Part shown: positions 44,050 through 52,943 of the stretch, piece by piece | How the letters are laid out: each line of letters begins with the position of its first letter | Position numbering within the stretch: the first letter of the stretch is position 1 | Assembly: GCA_050299555.1 (NCBI GenBank) | Contig: JBNKWA010000053.1 | Coordinates: 1 to 61,778 of the forward strand | Length of the DNA: 61,778 bases | Origin: JBNKWA01 sp050299555 | Lineage (GTDB): Bacteria > Pseudomonadota > Alphaproteobacteria > Rhodobacterales > Rhodobacteraceae | Reading direction: 5' to 3' | Position numbers and translations under genes: made by a program | Notes under the pieces: generated by a model | What the model saw: the letters and a program-made list of their open reading frames with translations, nothing else | Database searches by the model: none | What the model was told of the DNA's origin: nothing

Positions 44050-45580
44050 GCCGCGTCACGATCAGTGGCTTGCGCAGGCCCGCCGAGCGCTGGCGCGGTC
44101 GACCATGGACGCTGACCTGCAACGCTTTGGCCGGGTCGAGGCGCTTGCCGACGGCATCGCCACCATCTCCGGCCTGCCCGATGCCTGCGCCGGCGAACTG
44201 TTGCGGTTCGAGGGCGGTCAGACCGGCTTCGTCCACATGCTCGAAGAGGACTGGCTTGCCGCGGTCATTCTTGACACCGGCGGAGACGCATCGGAAAGCC
44301 TCGCACAGGGTAGCCGGGTCAGCGGCACCGGCGAGGTGGTTCGCGTACCCGTGGGCCCGGGGCTGCTGGGCCGCGTCGTCGACCCGCTTGGCCGACCGCT
44401 TGATGGGTGCGGCCCGATCGCTGCCGAGGCGCATCTGCCGACCGAGCGCCCGGCACCGCCGATCATCGACCGCGCGGCGGTGGTCGAGCCGTTGCAGACC
44501 GGAACCCTGATCGTGGACGCGCTTTTCGCCATCGGTCGTGGTCAGCGCGAGCTGATCGTGGGTGACCGCGCCACCGGCAAGACCACGCTGGGGCTCGATG
44601 CGATCCTGAACCAGAGCCCCGGGGATGTGGTTTCGGTCTATGTCGCCATCGGCCAGAAAAGCTCTTCGGTTGCGCGGGTGATCGCCGAGCTGCGCGGGGC
44701 CGGCGCGCTCGACCGCGCAATCGTGGTCGTGGCTGGTCCGGCGACCGCGCCAGGGCAGCAATGGATCGCCCCCTTCGCGGGCATGACCATGGCCGAGCAT
44801 TTCCGCGATACCGGTGGGCATGCGCTCGTCGTTCTGGATGATCTGTCCAAGCATGCCGCGTGCCACCGCGAGATCGCGCTTCTGACCCGACAGCCCCCTG
44901 GCCGCGAAGCCTATCCCGGCGACATCTTCTATCTGCACGCGCGGCTTCTGGAACGTGCCGCACGGCTGTCGGCGGCCAAGGGCGGCGGTTCGCTGACGGC
45001 CCTGCCCATCGCCGAGACCGACGCTGGAAATGTCGCCGCCTATATCCCCACGAACCTCATCTCGATCACCGACGGTCAGATCGTGCTCGACACCGGCCTG
45101 TTCAACCGGGGCCAGAAGCCGGCGGTGAATGTCGGCACCTCGGTCAGCCGGGTCGGCGGCAAGACCCAGGCGCGGGCGCTGCGACAGGCGGCCGAAAGCC
45201 TGCGGCTGGAATATTCGCAGTTCCTGGAGCTTGAGATCTTCACCCGCTTCGGCGGCATGCCCGACGCGCGCGTCAAGAGGCAGCTGGCCCGGGGCCAGCG
45301 GGTGCGGGCGGTGCTTGCACAGGGCCGGCACGCGCCGCTGCGGCTGGTCGACGAGGTGGCGCTGGTCCTTGCCTTGCAGGCCGGGGCGCTTGACGAGGCG
45401 CCGGACGAGGCCGTGGCCGGGCTGAGGCGGGACCTTCCGGCGGCACTGGATGCCGCGGGATTGGCCGGCGTGGACCTGAACGTGGAGTTGACCGAGGCCA
45501 CGAAGGCCCGTTTCCTCGATGCGGTGCGGCCCCTGCTGCCGCCCGCCCCGACCCCGAACCAGCCCGGGGTCCAGGCGTGA
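44042..45580 (+). CDS. atpA: N-type ATPase alpha subunit
   Basis: A 512-residue subunit. Walker A is GDRATGKTTL, the VYVAIGQKSSSVARV and LVVLDDLSKHA blocks follow, and the arginine finger is in VSRVGGKTQ. The N-terminal stalk-binding helix (QWLAQARRALARS) is present. ATG 44042 lies inside the end of atpF. The gene overlaps atpG by GTGA. Confidence 0.95.
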   Translation: MAEPRHDQWLAQARRALARSTMDADLQRFGRVEALADGIATISGLPDACAGELLRFEGGQTGFVHMLEEDWLAAVILDTGGDASESLAQGSRVSGTGEVVRVPVGPGLLGRVVDPLGRPLDGCGPIAAEAHLPTERPAPPIIDRAAVVEPLQTGTLIVDALFAIGRGQRELIVGDRATGKTTLGLDAILNQSPGDVVSVYVAIGQKSSSVARVIAELRGAGALDRAIVVVAGPATAPGQQWIAPFAGMTMAEHFRDTGGHALVVLDDLSKHAACHREIALLTRQPPGREAYPGDIFYLHARLLERAARLSAAKGGGSLTALPIAETDAGNVAAYIPTNLISITDGQIVLDTGLFNRGQKPAVNVGTSVSRVGGKTQARALRQAAESLRLEYSQFLELEIFTRFGGMPDARVKRQLARGQRVRAVLAQGRHAPLRLVDEVALVLALQAGALDEAPDEAVAGLRRDLPAALDAAGLAGVDLNVELTEATKARFLDAVRPLLPPAPTPNQPGVQA

Positions 45581-46419
45581 CCGGGCGGTTGGCCGATCTC
45601 GAGGCGCGCATCGAAAGCGTGCGGACGCTTGGCTCGGTAATCCGTGCAATGCGCGGGACCGCAGCCGCCCGCGTGCACCAGACCGAGGGGCCGCTTCGCG
45701 CGGTGGACTTGCACGCCGCCACGCTGGCTGGCGCGCTGCGGCAGGTGATGACGCTGATGCCCGCCATGCCGGCCTCCGGGTCGCGGCGCGTCACGGTGCT
45801 GTTTCTGGCCGAGCAGGGCTTTGTCGGCGCATTCAGCGAGCGGCTGCTGGACCGCGCCGGCTCTGATCTGGGCGAACTGGTCGTGGTGGGGCGTCGCGGG
45901 GCGGTCGTGGCGCGCGAACGCGGCCTGAACCCGAGGTTGGCGCTTGCGCTGCCGAGCCACCCGCCGGCAATCCCGACCTTTGCCGACCGCCTGGCCGAAA
46001 CACTTCTGGCCGCCGACGCGGATGTTGCCATCGAGGCGATCCATGCCGTCGCCACCGGCGCCGACTGGACCGTGGTGCGCCGCCGGGTCTTCCCGGTGCC
46101 TGCCAGCCCGGTGCCCGCCGGCCCGATTCCGGCAGCGCCGTCACCACTGACCAACCTGCCTGCCGCCGAGCTTCTTGCCGACCTTCTGGCCGATTGCCTT
46201 CACGCCGAGCTGTGCCGCGCCGCCTTGCATGCGATCGCCGCCGAAAATGCTGCCCGGGTCCAGGCAATGATCGCTGCACAGTCACAGACCGACCGGCGGC
46301 TGGATGAACTGTCGATGGGTGTGCGCACGCTGCGTCAGCAGGCCACAACCGCGGAGATCCTGGAACTGGCCAGCGGCGAGGCAGCGGTGCGCAGACCCAG
46401 GTCGAGGCCCGTGCCTTAG
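45577..46419 (+). CDS. atpG: N-type ATPase gamma subunit
   Basis: A 280-residue central stalk subunit with a GTG start overlapping the atpA stop. The two coiled-coil ends are visible (LEARIESVRTLGSVIRAMRGTAAARV and AENAARVQAMIAAQSQTDRRLDELSMGVRTLRQQATTAEILEL, here interrupted for length). The middle domain contains a proline/alanine repeat region (ASPVPAGPIPAAP). It is the last gene of the operon. Confidence 0.92.
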   Translation: MTGRLADLEARIESVRTLGSVIRAMRGTAAARVHQTEGPLRAVDLHAATLAGALRQVMTLMPAMPASGSRRVTVLFLAEQGFVGAFSERLLDRAGSDLGELVVVGRRGAVVARERGLNPRLALALPSHPPAIPTFADRLAETLLAADADVAIEAIHAVATGADWTVVRRRVFPVPASPVPAGPIPAAPSPLTNLPAAELLADLLADCLHAELCRAALHAIAAENAARVQAMIAAQSQTDRRLDELSMGVRTLRQQATTAEILELASGEAAVRRPRSRPVP

Positions 46420-46437
46420 AACGAGGGGGCCAACGCG

Positions 46438-46701
46438 GTGGTTCCGCGCGAGGCCGCTGGCGAGGGCCGCCGAGGGGCCTGGCCGGTCCGGGTCAGCGTT
46501 CTTCGCCGTCAGGATCGTCGGGCGAATGGCTTGCTCCACGAACTGATGCATCATGTGCAGCGGGTCTGCGGCGCCCACGAAAGCTTCCCGTGCCGCAACT
46601 TCGGCGAGCGCGATGCCTATGACCTGGGCGGCCGCTTTCTCAAGCGACAGAACGTCGAGAACCCCATCCCGAACCGCAATTTCTGGAAATCAAACGACTG
46701 A
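46438..46701 (+). CDS. Short HExxH protein, DUF6647-like, possibly truncated
   Basis: An 87-codon frame from GTG 46438. The motif LLHELMHHVQ (near residue 33) is a zincin-type HExxH with an extra histidine, followed by C44, C52 and the ERDAYDLGGRFLKRQ helix. This combination resembles the end of small DUF6647-type proteins, which normally have a longer N-terminus and a signal peptide. The first 30 residues here are low-quality and may not be coding, so the gene may be 5'-truncated. Active peptidase function is not established. Confidence 0.45.
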   Translation: MVPREAAGEGRRGAWPVRVSVLRRQDRRANGLLHELMHHVQRVCGAHESFPCRNFGERDAYDLGGRFLKRQNVENPIPNRNFWKSND

Positions 46702-46721
46702 AATCAAGGAGATTTGGAAAG

Positions 46722-47013
46722 ATGATCGAAGTGGTCTTCGTCGCCTGCCCGACGCTCGATTCCAGCGTAGGCAAGGAAGAGAGGCTTGTTTACGCGGACG
46801 TTCCGCTGATGACCTGCCTCTGCAGGGCAGGCCGAACTGGCCGGATGGGCATCACAAAATTCGGAGTGGAAGATTGGCCGCTGGTCCTGCCGGCAACACG
46901 AGCCGACCGTCGCCGTGCTGTGCGTGCGGCATACCGGGAAGAGGGACTTGGTGGAGCCGAGGGGAATCGAACCCCTGACCTCTTCATTGCGAACGAAGCG
47001 CTCTCCCATCTGA
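46722..47013 (+). pseudogene. Small secretory-type protein gene with a frameshift
   Basis: The frame starts at ATG 46722 after AAGGAG (46706-46711) and reads MIEVVFVACPTLDSS and ADVPLMTCL. Near 46818-46822 protein-like sequence moves to the +1 frame (AGQAELAGWASQ, WKIGRWSCRQHEP). This matches small Rhodobacteraceae proteins that I recall, with conserved C, Q-x-L-A-x-W and RW-C. Removing one base would join the halves. In the shifted frame the first stop is at 47011, inside the opposite-strand tRNA, which also suggests the 3' end is lost. Confidence 0.5.
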
Positions 47014-47024
47014 GCTACGGCCCC
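46949..47024 (-). tRNA. tRNA-Ala (anticodon CGC)
   Basis: Read on the minus strand, GGGGCCG begins the acceptor stem and pairs with CGGCTCC (one G-U). The D arm is GCTC/GAGC, the anticodon loop is TTCGCAA on a CTTCG/TGAAG stem, and the T arm is AGGGG-TTCGATT-CCCCT. Discriminator A is followed by an encoded CCA ending at 46949. The total is 76 bases. CGC reads GCG alanine codons. Confidence 0.95.
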
Positions 47025-47089
47025 GACCGGCGCGGTAAATGCTGCCGCGGCGCGGGTTTGTCAACAGCGAGTTGGAAAGGGCGCCTGCG

Positions 47090-47317
47090 TCAGGTGCGAT
47101 GCCAGCAAGCGGGATAGATGACCCCGCGGGCGTCCTGCATCGGGTGCTGGTCGCGGCCGGCAGGTTCGACGAGGCCGAGCAGCGCAGGATTCGCGTCGAC
47201 GATATCGCGCAGCCCCTCGGCCGCGTCGTGCTGGCCGGCTGTATTGAGGAAAGTCGCGATGTCCTCGAGCACCTCGCCGACCCAAGCCATGCCACCGCTT
47301 GTTTGGTACTCTTCCAT
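47090..47317 (-). CDS. Hypothetical 75-residue protein
   Basis: ATG 47317 follows a good GGAGGGCGGA on the minus strand. The product is acidic and mostly helical (GEVLEDIATFLNTAGQHDAA, GLRDIVDANPALL) with no signal, membrane segment or known motif. It stands alone between the tRNA and a small membrane protein gene. It is kept because of the ribosome site and amino acid balance. Confidence 0.5.
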   Translation of the reverse strand: MEEYQTSGGMAWVGEVLEDIATFLNTAGQHDAAEGLRDIVDANPALLGLVEPAGRDQHPMQDARGVIYPACWHRT

Positions 47318-47454
47318 TCCGCCCTCCGGCTATCGCGTTCCGCATTCGCTGGAGGGGAAGAAACGCTGCCGTGCGGTCCGCCGGCAGGCCGATACGTGGC
47401 CAAAAAGCGATCTTTAGATAAAATTCGATGCAACAACCGCCGGTTGCTGATGCT

Positions 47455-47646
47455 TCATGCCTTGCTCGCCAGAACCTCGGACACAAGCAGGTCGATGCTA
47501 GTCAGCCCGGTCATGACCACGGCGCCGCCGAGGGAGTAGGCCAGAATGGTCACCAAGGCGCCGAGGCCGAGCGCCGCCACCAAGCATGCAAACAAAGCCG
47601 CCAAGGCGACTGACATGCCCATGTTGGAAAGGAGGTCACGATTCAT
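47455..47646 (-). CDS. Hypothetical small membrane protein
   Basis: A 63-residue protein from MNRDLLSN (ATG 47646, preceded by GAAAGAATGTGTC; ATG 47661 adds five residues). Two hydrophobic stretches (SVALAALFACLVAALGLGALV and YSLGGAVVMTGLTSIDLLV, each shorter in the strict core) suggest a hairpin membrane protein. No family recognised. The base composition around it is less GC-rich than in its neighbours. Confidence 0.45.
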   Translation of the reverse strand: MNRDLLSNMGMSVALAALFACLVAALGLGALVTILAYSLGGAVVMTGLTSIDLLVSEVLASKA

Positions 47647-47827
47647 GACACATTCTTTCATAATCGCATCGCTGCGAGCAATCCTGTAATCAAAGCTTCG
47701 CGCAAGTGGCGAATTCCTGCCGCTCGGTCCGCCGCAGAGGTGTTATTACCTCGGGGACTGTTGCAGGAATGGCGCAATGTGGGCGATATCGGGCCTCAAG
47801 ACCACCTTGGGTGCCGGAGCGATTCGC

Positions 47828-48604
47828 ATGACTGCCCTTTTTCTCAGGATCATTGCGGCAGCGGCAGCGCTTGTCGGCCTTTCGGCATGCGAGACGGAAT
47901 ACGCCGTGCCCGAGGTCCGGGGCCAGGCGCCCATCGCCGCGGTGCCGGTGGTCGCACGCAGCGAAACCGATGCCCTGCTTGCCTTCCGCCGCGTCGTCGC
48001 CCGGGTCGAGCCGGTGGCCGAGGCGACCTGCCGGCAAGAGAACCCGCGTGCGGGGGCGGGCTATTGCGCCTTCACCATCGCCGTCGACCAGAGGGCCGGC
48101 CAGCCTCCCAATGCCTTTCAGTCACTCGACGCCGCCGGTCGGCCGGTGATCACCTTCACGCTGCCGCTGCTGCAGCAGGCGCAAAGCGATGACGAGATCG
48201 CTTTCATCCTCGGCCACGAGGCGGGCCACCAGATCGCCAATCACATCGGCAAGAGCACGGCGACGGCCACGCTCGGCGGGCTGGTGCTGGGTGGACTGGT
48301 GGCGGCCTCCGGCGGGACCCAACAGTCGATCACCGATGCGGCGAATATCGGCGGTGCGGTGGGGTCGCGTGCCTACTCGCAGGACTTCGAGCTGGAGGCC
48401 GACGTGCTTGGCGCCTATATCGCCGATCGCGCCGGCTACGATCCACGGCGCGGCGCCCAGTCGTTCGCCCGCTTCGGTGGCGGCGGCGGTTTTCTGGCCA
48501 CCCATCCGCCGTCGGGCCGGCGCTTGGCGACGGTGATGGCGGTGGCCGACAGCATCGCCGCCCAGCGCGCCCAGGGCATCACCCCAACGATCCCCCGCAA
48601 CTAG
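47828..48604 (+). CDS. M48-family metallopeptidase lipoprotein
   Basis: A 258-residue protein. ATG 47828 opens a lipoprotein signal with the lipobox LSAC near residue 20. The peptidase domain shows the zinc motif HEAGHQIANH and the third ligand in ELEADVLGAYI, typical of M48 (Oma1/BepA-like) enzymes, and ends with THPPSGRRLATV. It would sit in the outer membrane or periplasm and act in envelope protein quality control. It is transcribed alone, and 60 bases separate it from a convergent gene. Confidence 0.9.
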   Translation: MTALFLRIIAAAAALVGLSACETEYAVPEVRGQAPIAAVPVVARSETDALLAFRRVVARVEPVAEATCRQENPRAGAGYCAFTIAVDQRAGQPPNAFQSLDAAGRPVITFTLPLLQQAQSDDEIAFILGHEAGHQIANHIGKSTATATLGGLVLGGLVAASGGTQQSITDAANIGGAVGSRAYSQDFELEADVLGAYIADRAGYDPRRGAQSFARFGGGGGFLATHPPSGRRLATVMAVADSIAAQRAQGITPTIPRN

Positions 48605-48664
48605 CAGACAGCCGGTGGCAGGGAAGGGCGGCGTCCGCCCCTCGCGATACCGGTCGCGCCGCGC

Positions 48665-49657
48665 TCAGGCGGCGTCGGTGATATCCATCCGAACCAGGGT
48701 CTGGTTCAACAGGATATAGGCGATTTCGCCGAAGGTGACCGGACCGGTGAACGCCCCGGTGCGGTGGCCTTCGAGGTCGCCGTAGAGATAGTTGAGGATG
48801 CAGTTGCAGGAGTACTCGCCCGCGCCGCGCGCACCGGTGCCCTTGGCGAAGGCTTCGACATAGCTGCCCAGGGCCCGCGCCATGCGGTACTCCACGCCCG
48901 GCATGATCGGGGCATAGAACTTCACCGTGCCCGCCTCGGCATCCACCGACTGGATCGAGACATTGACCAGCGCGCCGGCATAGTTGGCGACCAGCGGCAG
49001 CCGGGTGTCGAGCCCCTGCTCCTCGATGTAGCGGGCGAGGTTCACGGTTTCGCCCATCACGGTCGCGTCGCGCACCTCGAAGCCACCCTCAGCGAAGGTG
49101 AAGGTCTTCTCGGGGGCGTCGCCCTGGGCGAAGATGTTGAGGATGTCGAGATTGACCAGGGCGCCTTCGGGCAGTTCCACATGCAGAAGCGCCGCGCCCT
49201 CCTCGTAGCCTGCGGTCGAGGTGCCGACGAAGATCTTGGGCTTCTTCTTGCCGATATCGTCGAGATGCACGCCGGTGATCCACCCCAGCAACGGCTGGTC
49301 GAACAGGCCCTCGTAGCGCTGACCCTCCATCGCGAAGGCCGTATGCGCTTCGGAAAACGCCGGGATCATGATCATCGTGAAACCGTGTGGGCGATAGCCG
49401 CCGGCAAGCGCCGGCATCGCGCCCAGGTCGACATGGCGCGGCGTGGCGCCGGTCGCCTGCTCGAAGGTAGTGCAGAACAGCTTTTCGCGCTCGATCCGGC
49501 CGCCGTCGTCGGTGATGAAATAGACCGACGTGCCGCCGATCCAGTTGCCCGACGGCAGCTCGCCCAACAGCCGCTCGTCGCCGGCAATCACCATCACGGC
49601 ACCGCCATGAATACGCTCGGAGGCCTCGGCCACCGTCAGGATCTCGTTCTTCATCAT
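48665..49657 (-). CDS. DUF6976-like protein of unknown function
   Basis: A 330-residue soluble protein starting at the first of two adjacent ATG codons after AGGAG (minus strand). The opening MMKNEILTVAEASERI and GNWIGGTSVYFI, the middle GWITGVHLDDIGKKKPKIFVGTS (broken here for length) and the end EYSCNCILNYLYGDLEG are distinctive, and I associate them with DUF6976. No signal peptide or catalytic motif is recognised; two cysteines in CNC could be functional. It follows a 69-residue gene after 13 bases, so the two form one transcription unit. Confidence 0.7.
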   Translation of the reverse strand: MMKNEILTVAEASERIHGGAVMVIAGDERLLGELPSGNWIGGTSVYFITDDGGRIEREKLFCTTFEQATGATPRHVDLGAMPALAGGYRPHGFTMIMIPAFSEAHTAFAMEGQRYEGLFDQPLLGWITGVHLDDIGKKKPKIFVGTSTAGYEEGAALLHVELPEGALVNLDILNIFAQGDAPEKTFTFAEGGFEVRDATVMGETVNLARYIEEQGLDTRLPLVANYAGALVNVSIQSVDAEAGTVKFYAPIMPGVEYRMARALGSYVEAFAKGTGARGAGEYSCNCILNYLYGDLEGHRTGAFTGPVTFGEIAYILLNQTLVRMDITDAA

Positions 49658-49670
49658 CTGCGTCGTTCTC

Positions 49671-49880
49671 CTAGAAGCGCTGCATGTCGGCTTGGGCGAA
49701 ACTGTTCTTGGCCATGAAGGCCCTGAGCTCACTGACGGCGCCGGGCAGGGCGGCGGCGCTGCCCTGCACGTCGCGGCGCAGCCTGGACACCAGGATCCGG
49801 GTTGCGAGCGAGGTGCTCGACAGGTCTGACTCGTTGGTCAGGACCCGCTTCCAACGGGGGTCGGACGTATCAGGTATCAT
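49671..49880 (-). CDS. 69-residue hypothetical protein, partner of the DUF6976-like gene
   Basis: ATG 49880 follows GAGGAACCTAC. The product has a charged centre (LATRILVSRLRRDVQ) and two predicted helices, no membrane segment and no cysteine. It is the first gene of the two-gene unit and starts 10 bases after a 7-7-7 inverted repeat. No known family. Confidence 0.6.
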   Translation of the reverse strand: MIPDTSDPRWKRVLTNESDLSSTSLATRILVSRLRRDVQGSAAALPGAVSELRAFMAKNSFAQADMQRF

Positions 49881-49890
49881 GTAGGTTCCT

Positions 49891-49911
49891 CACGCGAATC
49901 TCACTCGCGTG
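49891..49911. promoter_or_regulatory. Inverted repeat CACGCGA-N7-TCGCGTG at the start of the DUF6976 unit
   Basis: Perfect seven-base arms with a seven-base spacer end next to the ribosome site of the 69-residue gene. It could be an operator or, as RNA, a hairpin that hides the start. The 69-base gap 49881-49949 shows nothing else. Confidence 0.5.
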
Positions 49912-49949
49912 CCTAATCGGGTCGACCTAAGGACCCCTTAAAATGGCGC

Positions 49950-51344
49950 TCAGCGGCGGTGGAAGAGCTGCATCAGCCGGCCCTGCCACGCAAAGGCGGA
50001 GCGCGGCGTGGGTGCCGCTCGGCCAACCTGCAGTTGCTCTACCAACCGGCCGGACAACCACCAGCTTATCGCAGCAAAGGCCACACCGCCTGCCGCCTGG
50101 CCCATCAGTACCCCCGGCGCGCCGAACATCGAGGCCCCGAGCATCACCATCGGCACGGTCCCCAGCGTGTTGCGCCCCCAGTTGATCGCGGTGGAAAGAT
50201 ACGGCCGGCCAAGGTTGTTGAACGCGGCGTTGCCGACAAAGATCACACCGTTGAAGAACCCGGCCAGCGCCAGCGGACCGCAGAACAGGTATAGCAGTGA
50301 CCGCTCCACGCCCTCGGCCGCGAATAGCGCCGCGATGGGCGCGCGCAAGAGGAACAGGAGCAGCGCCACGGCGGCGATATAGACGGCAGTGAACAGCGTA
50401 CCGTCGCGCAGCGCCTGGCGGACACGGTCGAACCGGGCGGCACCGGCATTCTGGCCGATGATCGGCCCGATTGCCCCCGACAGGGCGAAGATCACCGCAA
50501 AGGCAACCGGCGTCAGCCGGCCGATGATCGCCATGCCGGCCACCGCCTGCTCGCCGAAGGCGGCCATGGCTCGGGTCACGAAGGCCGCGCCGAGCGGCGT
50601 GGCGACGTTGGTCAGCATCGCCGGAAAGGCGAGCCCGCCAATGCGCCGGAAATCGGCCACCAGCGCCGACGTCTCGATCGGTGCCAGGCCGCGGTGGACC
50701 CGCAGCAGCGGCCACAGCGCCATCGCCGCCATCACTGCGCGCGAGCACGCCGTCGCCCAGGCAGCGCCGGCCAGCTCCCAGTCCAGCCCGAAGATCAGGA
50801 TCGGGTCGAGGACGGCATTGACCACCCCGGCGGCCACCGTCGCCATCATGGCGCGCCGCGCATCTCCGTAGGCGCGCAACGTGGCGCCGGCGGCCATGCC
50901 GAGCATCAGGAACGGCATCACCGGCACCACGATGGAGAGATACTCCACCGTCAGCCGCTCGGTCTCGCCGCTGGCGCCCACCAGCCGCGCCAGCAGCCCG
51001 AGCTGCGCCATCACCAGCGCCACCACGACGACGGCCACCAGAACGCCGAAGATCATCACGTGGCTGGCCATCCGCCGCGCCTCGGCCGCATTGCCCGCGC
51101 CCAGGGCCCGGGCCACCAGCGCACCGGCCGCAATCGCTATGCCGATCGAGATCGACGTGGTGAAGAACAGGATTGCCCCGGCATAGCCGACCGCCGCGGC
51201 CAGTTCCTCCTTGCCCAGCATGGCGATGAAGAGCATGTCGACGAAGTCGACCACGAAGACCGCCAACAGCCCGATGCTCGAGGTCAGCGACATGACGGTG
51301 ACGTGCCGCATCAGGCTACCCTGAAGGAACTTCGCCTCGGGCAT
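49950..51344 (-). CDS. MATE-family multidrug/metabolite efflux transporter
   Basis: A 464-residue transporter with twelve hydrophobic segments in two similar halves. MATE traits include GSLMRHVTVMSLTSSIGL and FVDMLFIAMLG near the start, AYGDARRAMMATVAAGVVNAVLDPILIFG around the first half end (broken for length), and FRRIGGLAFPAML at the start of the second half. ATG 51344 is preceded by AGGAGG with nine bases spacing. It uses Na+ or H+ to export cationic compounds; the substrate is unknown. Confidence 0.92.
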   Translation of the reverse strand: MPEAKFLQGSLMRHVTVMSLTSSIGLLAVFVVDFVDMLFIAMLGKEELAAAVGYAGAILFFTTSISIGIAIAAGALVARALGAGNAAEARRMASHVMIFGVLVAVVVVALVMAQLGLLARLVGASGETERLTVEYLSIVVPVMPFLMLGMAAGATLRAYGDARRAMMATVAAGVVNAVLDPILIFGLDWELAGAAWATACSRAVMAAMALWPLLRVHRGLAPIETSALVADFRRIGGLAFPAMLTNVATPLGAAFVTRAMAAFGEQAVAGMAIIGRLTPVAFAVIFALSGAIGPIIGQNAGAARFDRVRQALRDGTLFTAVYIAAVALLLFLLRAPIAALFAAEGVERSLLYLFCGPLALAGFFNGVIFVGNAAFNNLGRPYLSTAINWGRNTLGTVPMVMLGASMFGAPGVLMGQAAGGVAFAAISWWLSGRLVEQLQVGRAAPTPRSAFAWQGRLMQLFHRR

Positions 51345-51465
51345 CAGCCCAGTCCTCCTGTCCACACGGAAGCCGTGCAGCACCACGCCGCCCGCTCAGG
51401 CGGATGAGCGTGGCTCCGAACCGTGCCGGCCGCCGGCGCCGCCCGGCCCCGGCCCGTCGCAGAAC

Positions 51466-52809
51466 TCAGGTCGGCGCCGCGTAGATCTGCGCGACCCGGT
51501 CGACGGCGGCATCAAGGCTCATGGTCTCGCTCTCGCCGCTTCGCCGCGACGTCAGCTCGACGACACCGTTCGCCAGGCCGCGGGGCCCGACGGTGATCCG
51601 CCATGGCAGCCCGATCAGGTCCATGGTGGCGAACTTGGCACCGGCCCGCTCGTCGCGGTCGTCGTAAAGCGGGTCGAGCCCGCGCGCCTTCAGACCCGCG
51701 TAAACCGCATCGCAGGCCGCATCGACCGCGCCATCCCCCTGCTTGAGGTTCACGATCCCGACCGGAAAGGGGGTCACGCCCTCGGGCCAGATGATCCCCT
51801 TCTCGTCATGGCTCGCCTCGATGATCGCGCCGAGAAGGCGGCTGACCCCGATGCCGTGGCTACCCATGTGGACCGGCACGGGACTGCCGTCGGGGCCCTG
51901 CACCGTCGCCCCCATGGGTTCGGAGTACTTGGTGCCGAAGTAGAAGATCTGTCCGACCTCGATACCGCGCCCGCTGCGGCGGCGCTCCTCGGGCACGCGT
52001 TCGACAAAGACGGCCTCATCGTGGGTCTCGTCGGTGCGGGCGTAGCGGCTGGTGAACTCCTCCAGCACCGCCTGGCACTGGGCCTTGTCATCATAGTCGA
52101 TTTCGCGGTCGCCGAAGGTCAGGTCGGTGATTTCGCTGTCGTAGAAGACCTCCGACTCGCCCGTCGAGGCGAGCACGAGGAACTCGTGCGTGTCGTCGCC
52201 GCCGATGGGGCCGCTATCGGCGCGCATCGGGATCGCCTGCAGGCCCATCCGTTCATAGGTGCGCAGGTAGCTGACAAGATGCCGGTTGTAGGCGTGCAGC
52301 GCATCGTCCTTGGTCAGGTCGAAATTGTAGCCGTCCTTCATCAGGAACTCGCGGCCGCGCATGACACCGAAACGCGGGCGGATCTCGTCCCGGAACTTCC
52401 ACTGGATGTGGTACAGCGTCAGCGGCAGGTCGCGGTACGAGGAAATGGCCGAGCGGAAGATGTCAGTGATCATCTCCTCGTTGGTGGGCCCATAGAGCAT
52501 GTCCCGGTCGTGCCGGTCGCGGATGCGCAGCATTTCGGGCCCGTAGGCGTTGTAGCGCCCGGATTCCTGCCAGAGATCGGCGGGTTGGACTGTCGGCATC
52601 AGAAGCGGGATGTGTCCGGCGCGCTGCTGCTCCTCGTGGACGATCTGTTCGATCTTCCGCAGCACCTTGTAGCCGAGCGGCAGCCACGAATAGATTCCGG
52701 CCGCCTGCTGGCGGATCATGCCGGCCCGCAGCATCAGCCGATGCGAGGCGACCTGCGCCTCGGCGGGGGTTTCCTTGAGGATCGGCAAGAAGTATCGCGT
52801 CAGGCGCAT
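51466..52809 (-). CDS. proS: Prolyl-tRNA synthetase, short alphaproteobacterial form
   Basis: A 447-residue class II synthetase. Motif 1 and 2 regions (SWLPLGYKVLRKIEQIVHEE; FRDEIRPRFGVMRGREFLMKDGYNFD, split for length) and motif 3 (GSHGIGVSRLLGAIIEAS) are present, as is the anticodon-binding C-terminus. The insertion editing domain found in E. coli ProS between motifs 2 and 3 is absent, typical of alphaproteobacteria, where proofreading is done by a separate ProX/YbaK protein. Confidence 0.95.
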   Translation of the reverse strand: MRLTRYFLPILKETPAEAQVASHRLMLRAGMIRQQAAGIYSWLPLGYKVLRKIEQIVHEEQQRAGHIPLLMPTVQPADLWQESGRYNAYGPEMLRIRDRHDRDMLYGPTNEEMITDIFRSAISSYRDLPLTLYHIQWKFRDEIRPRFGVMRGREFLMKDGYNFDLTKDDALHAYNRHLVSYLRTYERMGLQAIPMRADSGPIGGDDTHEFLVLASTGESEVFYDSEITDLTFGDREIDYDDKAQCQAVLEEFTSRYARTDETHDEAVFVERVPEERRRSGRGIEVGQIFYFGTKYSEPMGATVQGPDGSPVPVHMGSHGIGVSRLLGAIIEASHDEKGIIWPEGVTPFPVGIVNLKQGDGAVDAACDAVYAGLKARGLDPLYDDRDERAGAKFATMDLIGLPWRITVGPRGLANGVVELTSRRSGESETMSLDAAVDRVAQIYAAPT

Positions 52810-52943
52810 CGGTCACCACCACAGCATGCAGGGTCGGGCGCCGGCAGAGGCGCAACGGCCCGAGGGTGTAGGTGAAAGCCGGCATGCGCGCAATGGCCGC
52901 GGACCCGTGGTGGCGCCAGAATCATGTTTACAAATCGGGCCAT

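Noticed and set aside
46850..47117. A plus-strand gene running across the tRNA-Ala.
   Set aside because: The reading frames there overlap a well-formed tRNA on the other strand and continue only by chance after the frameshift.
47061..47486. Overlapping minus- and plus-strand frames of about 140-165 codons around 47039-47539.
   Set aside because: Arginine/alanine-rich, no ribosome sites; only the 75-codon frame with a good site was kept.
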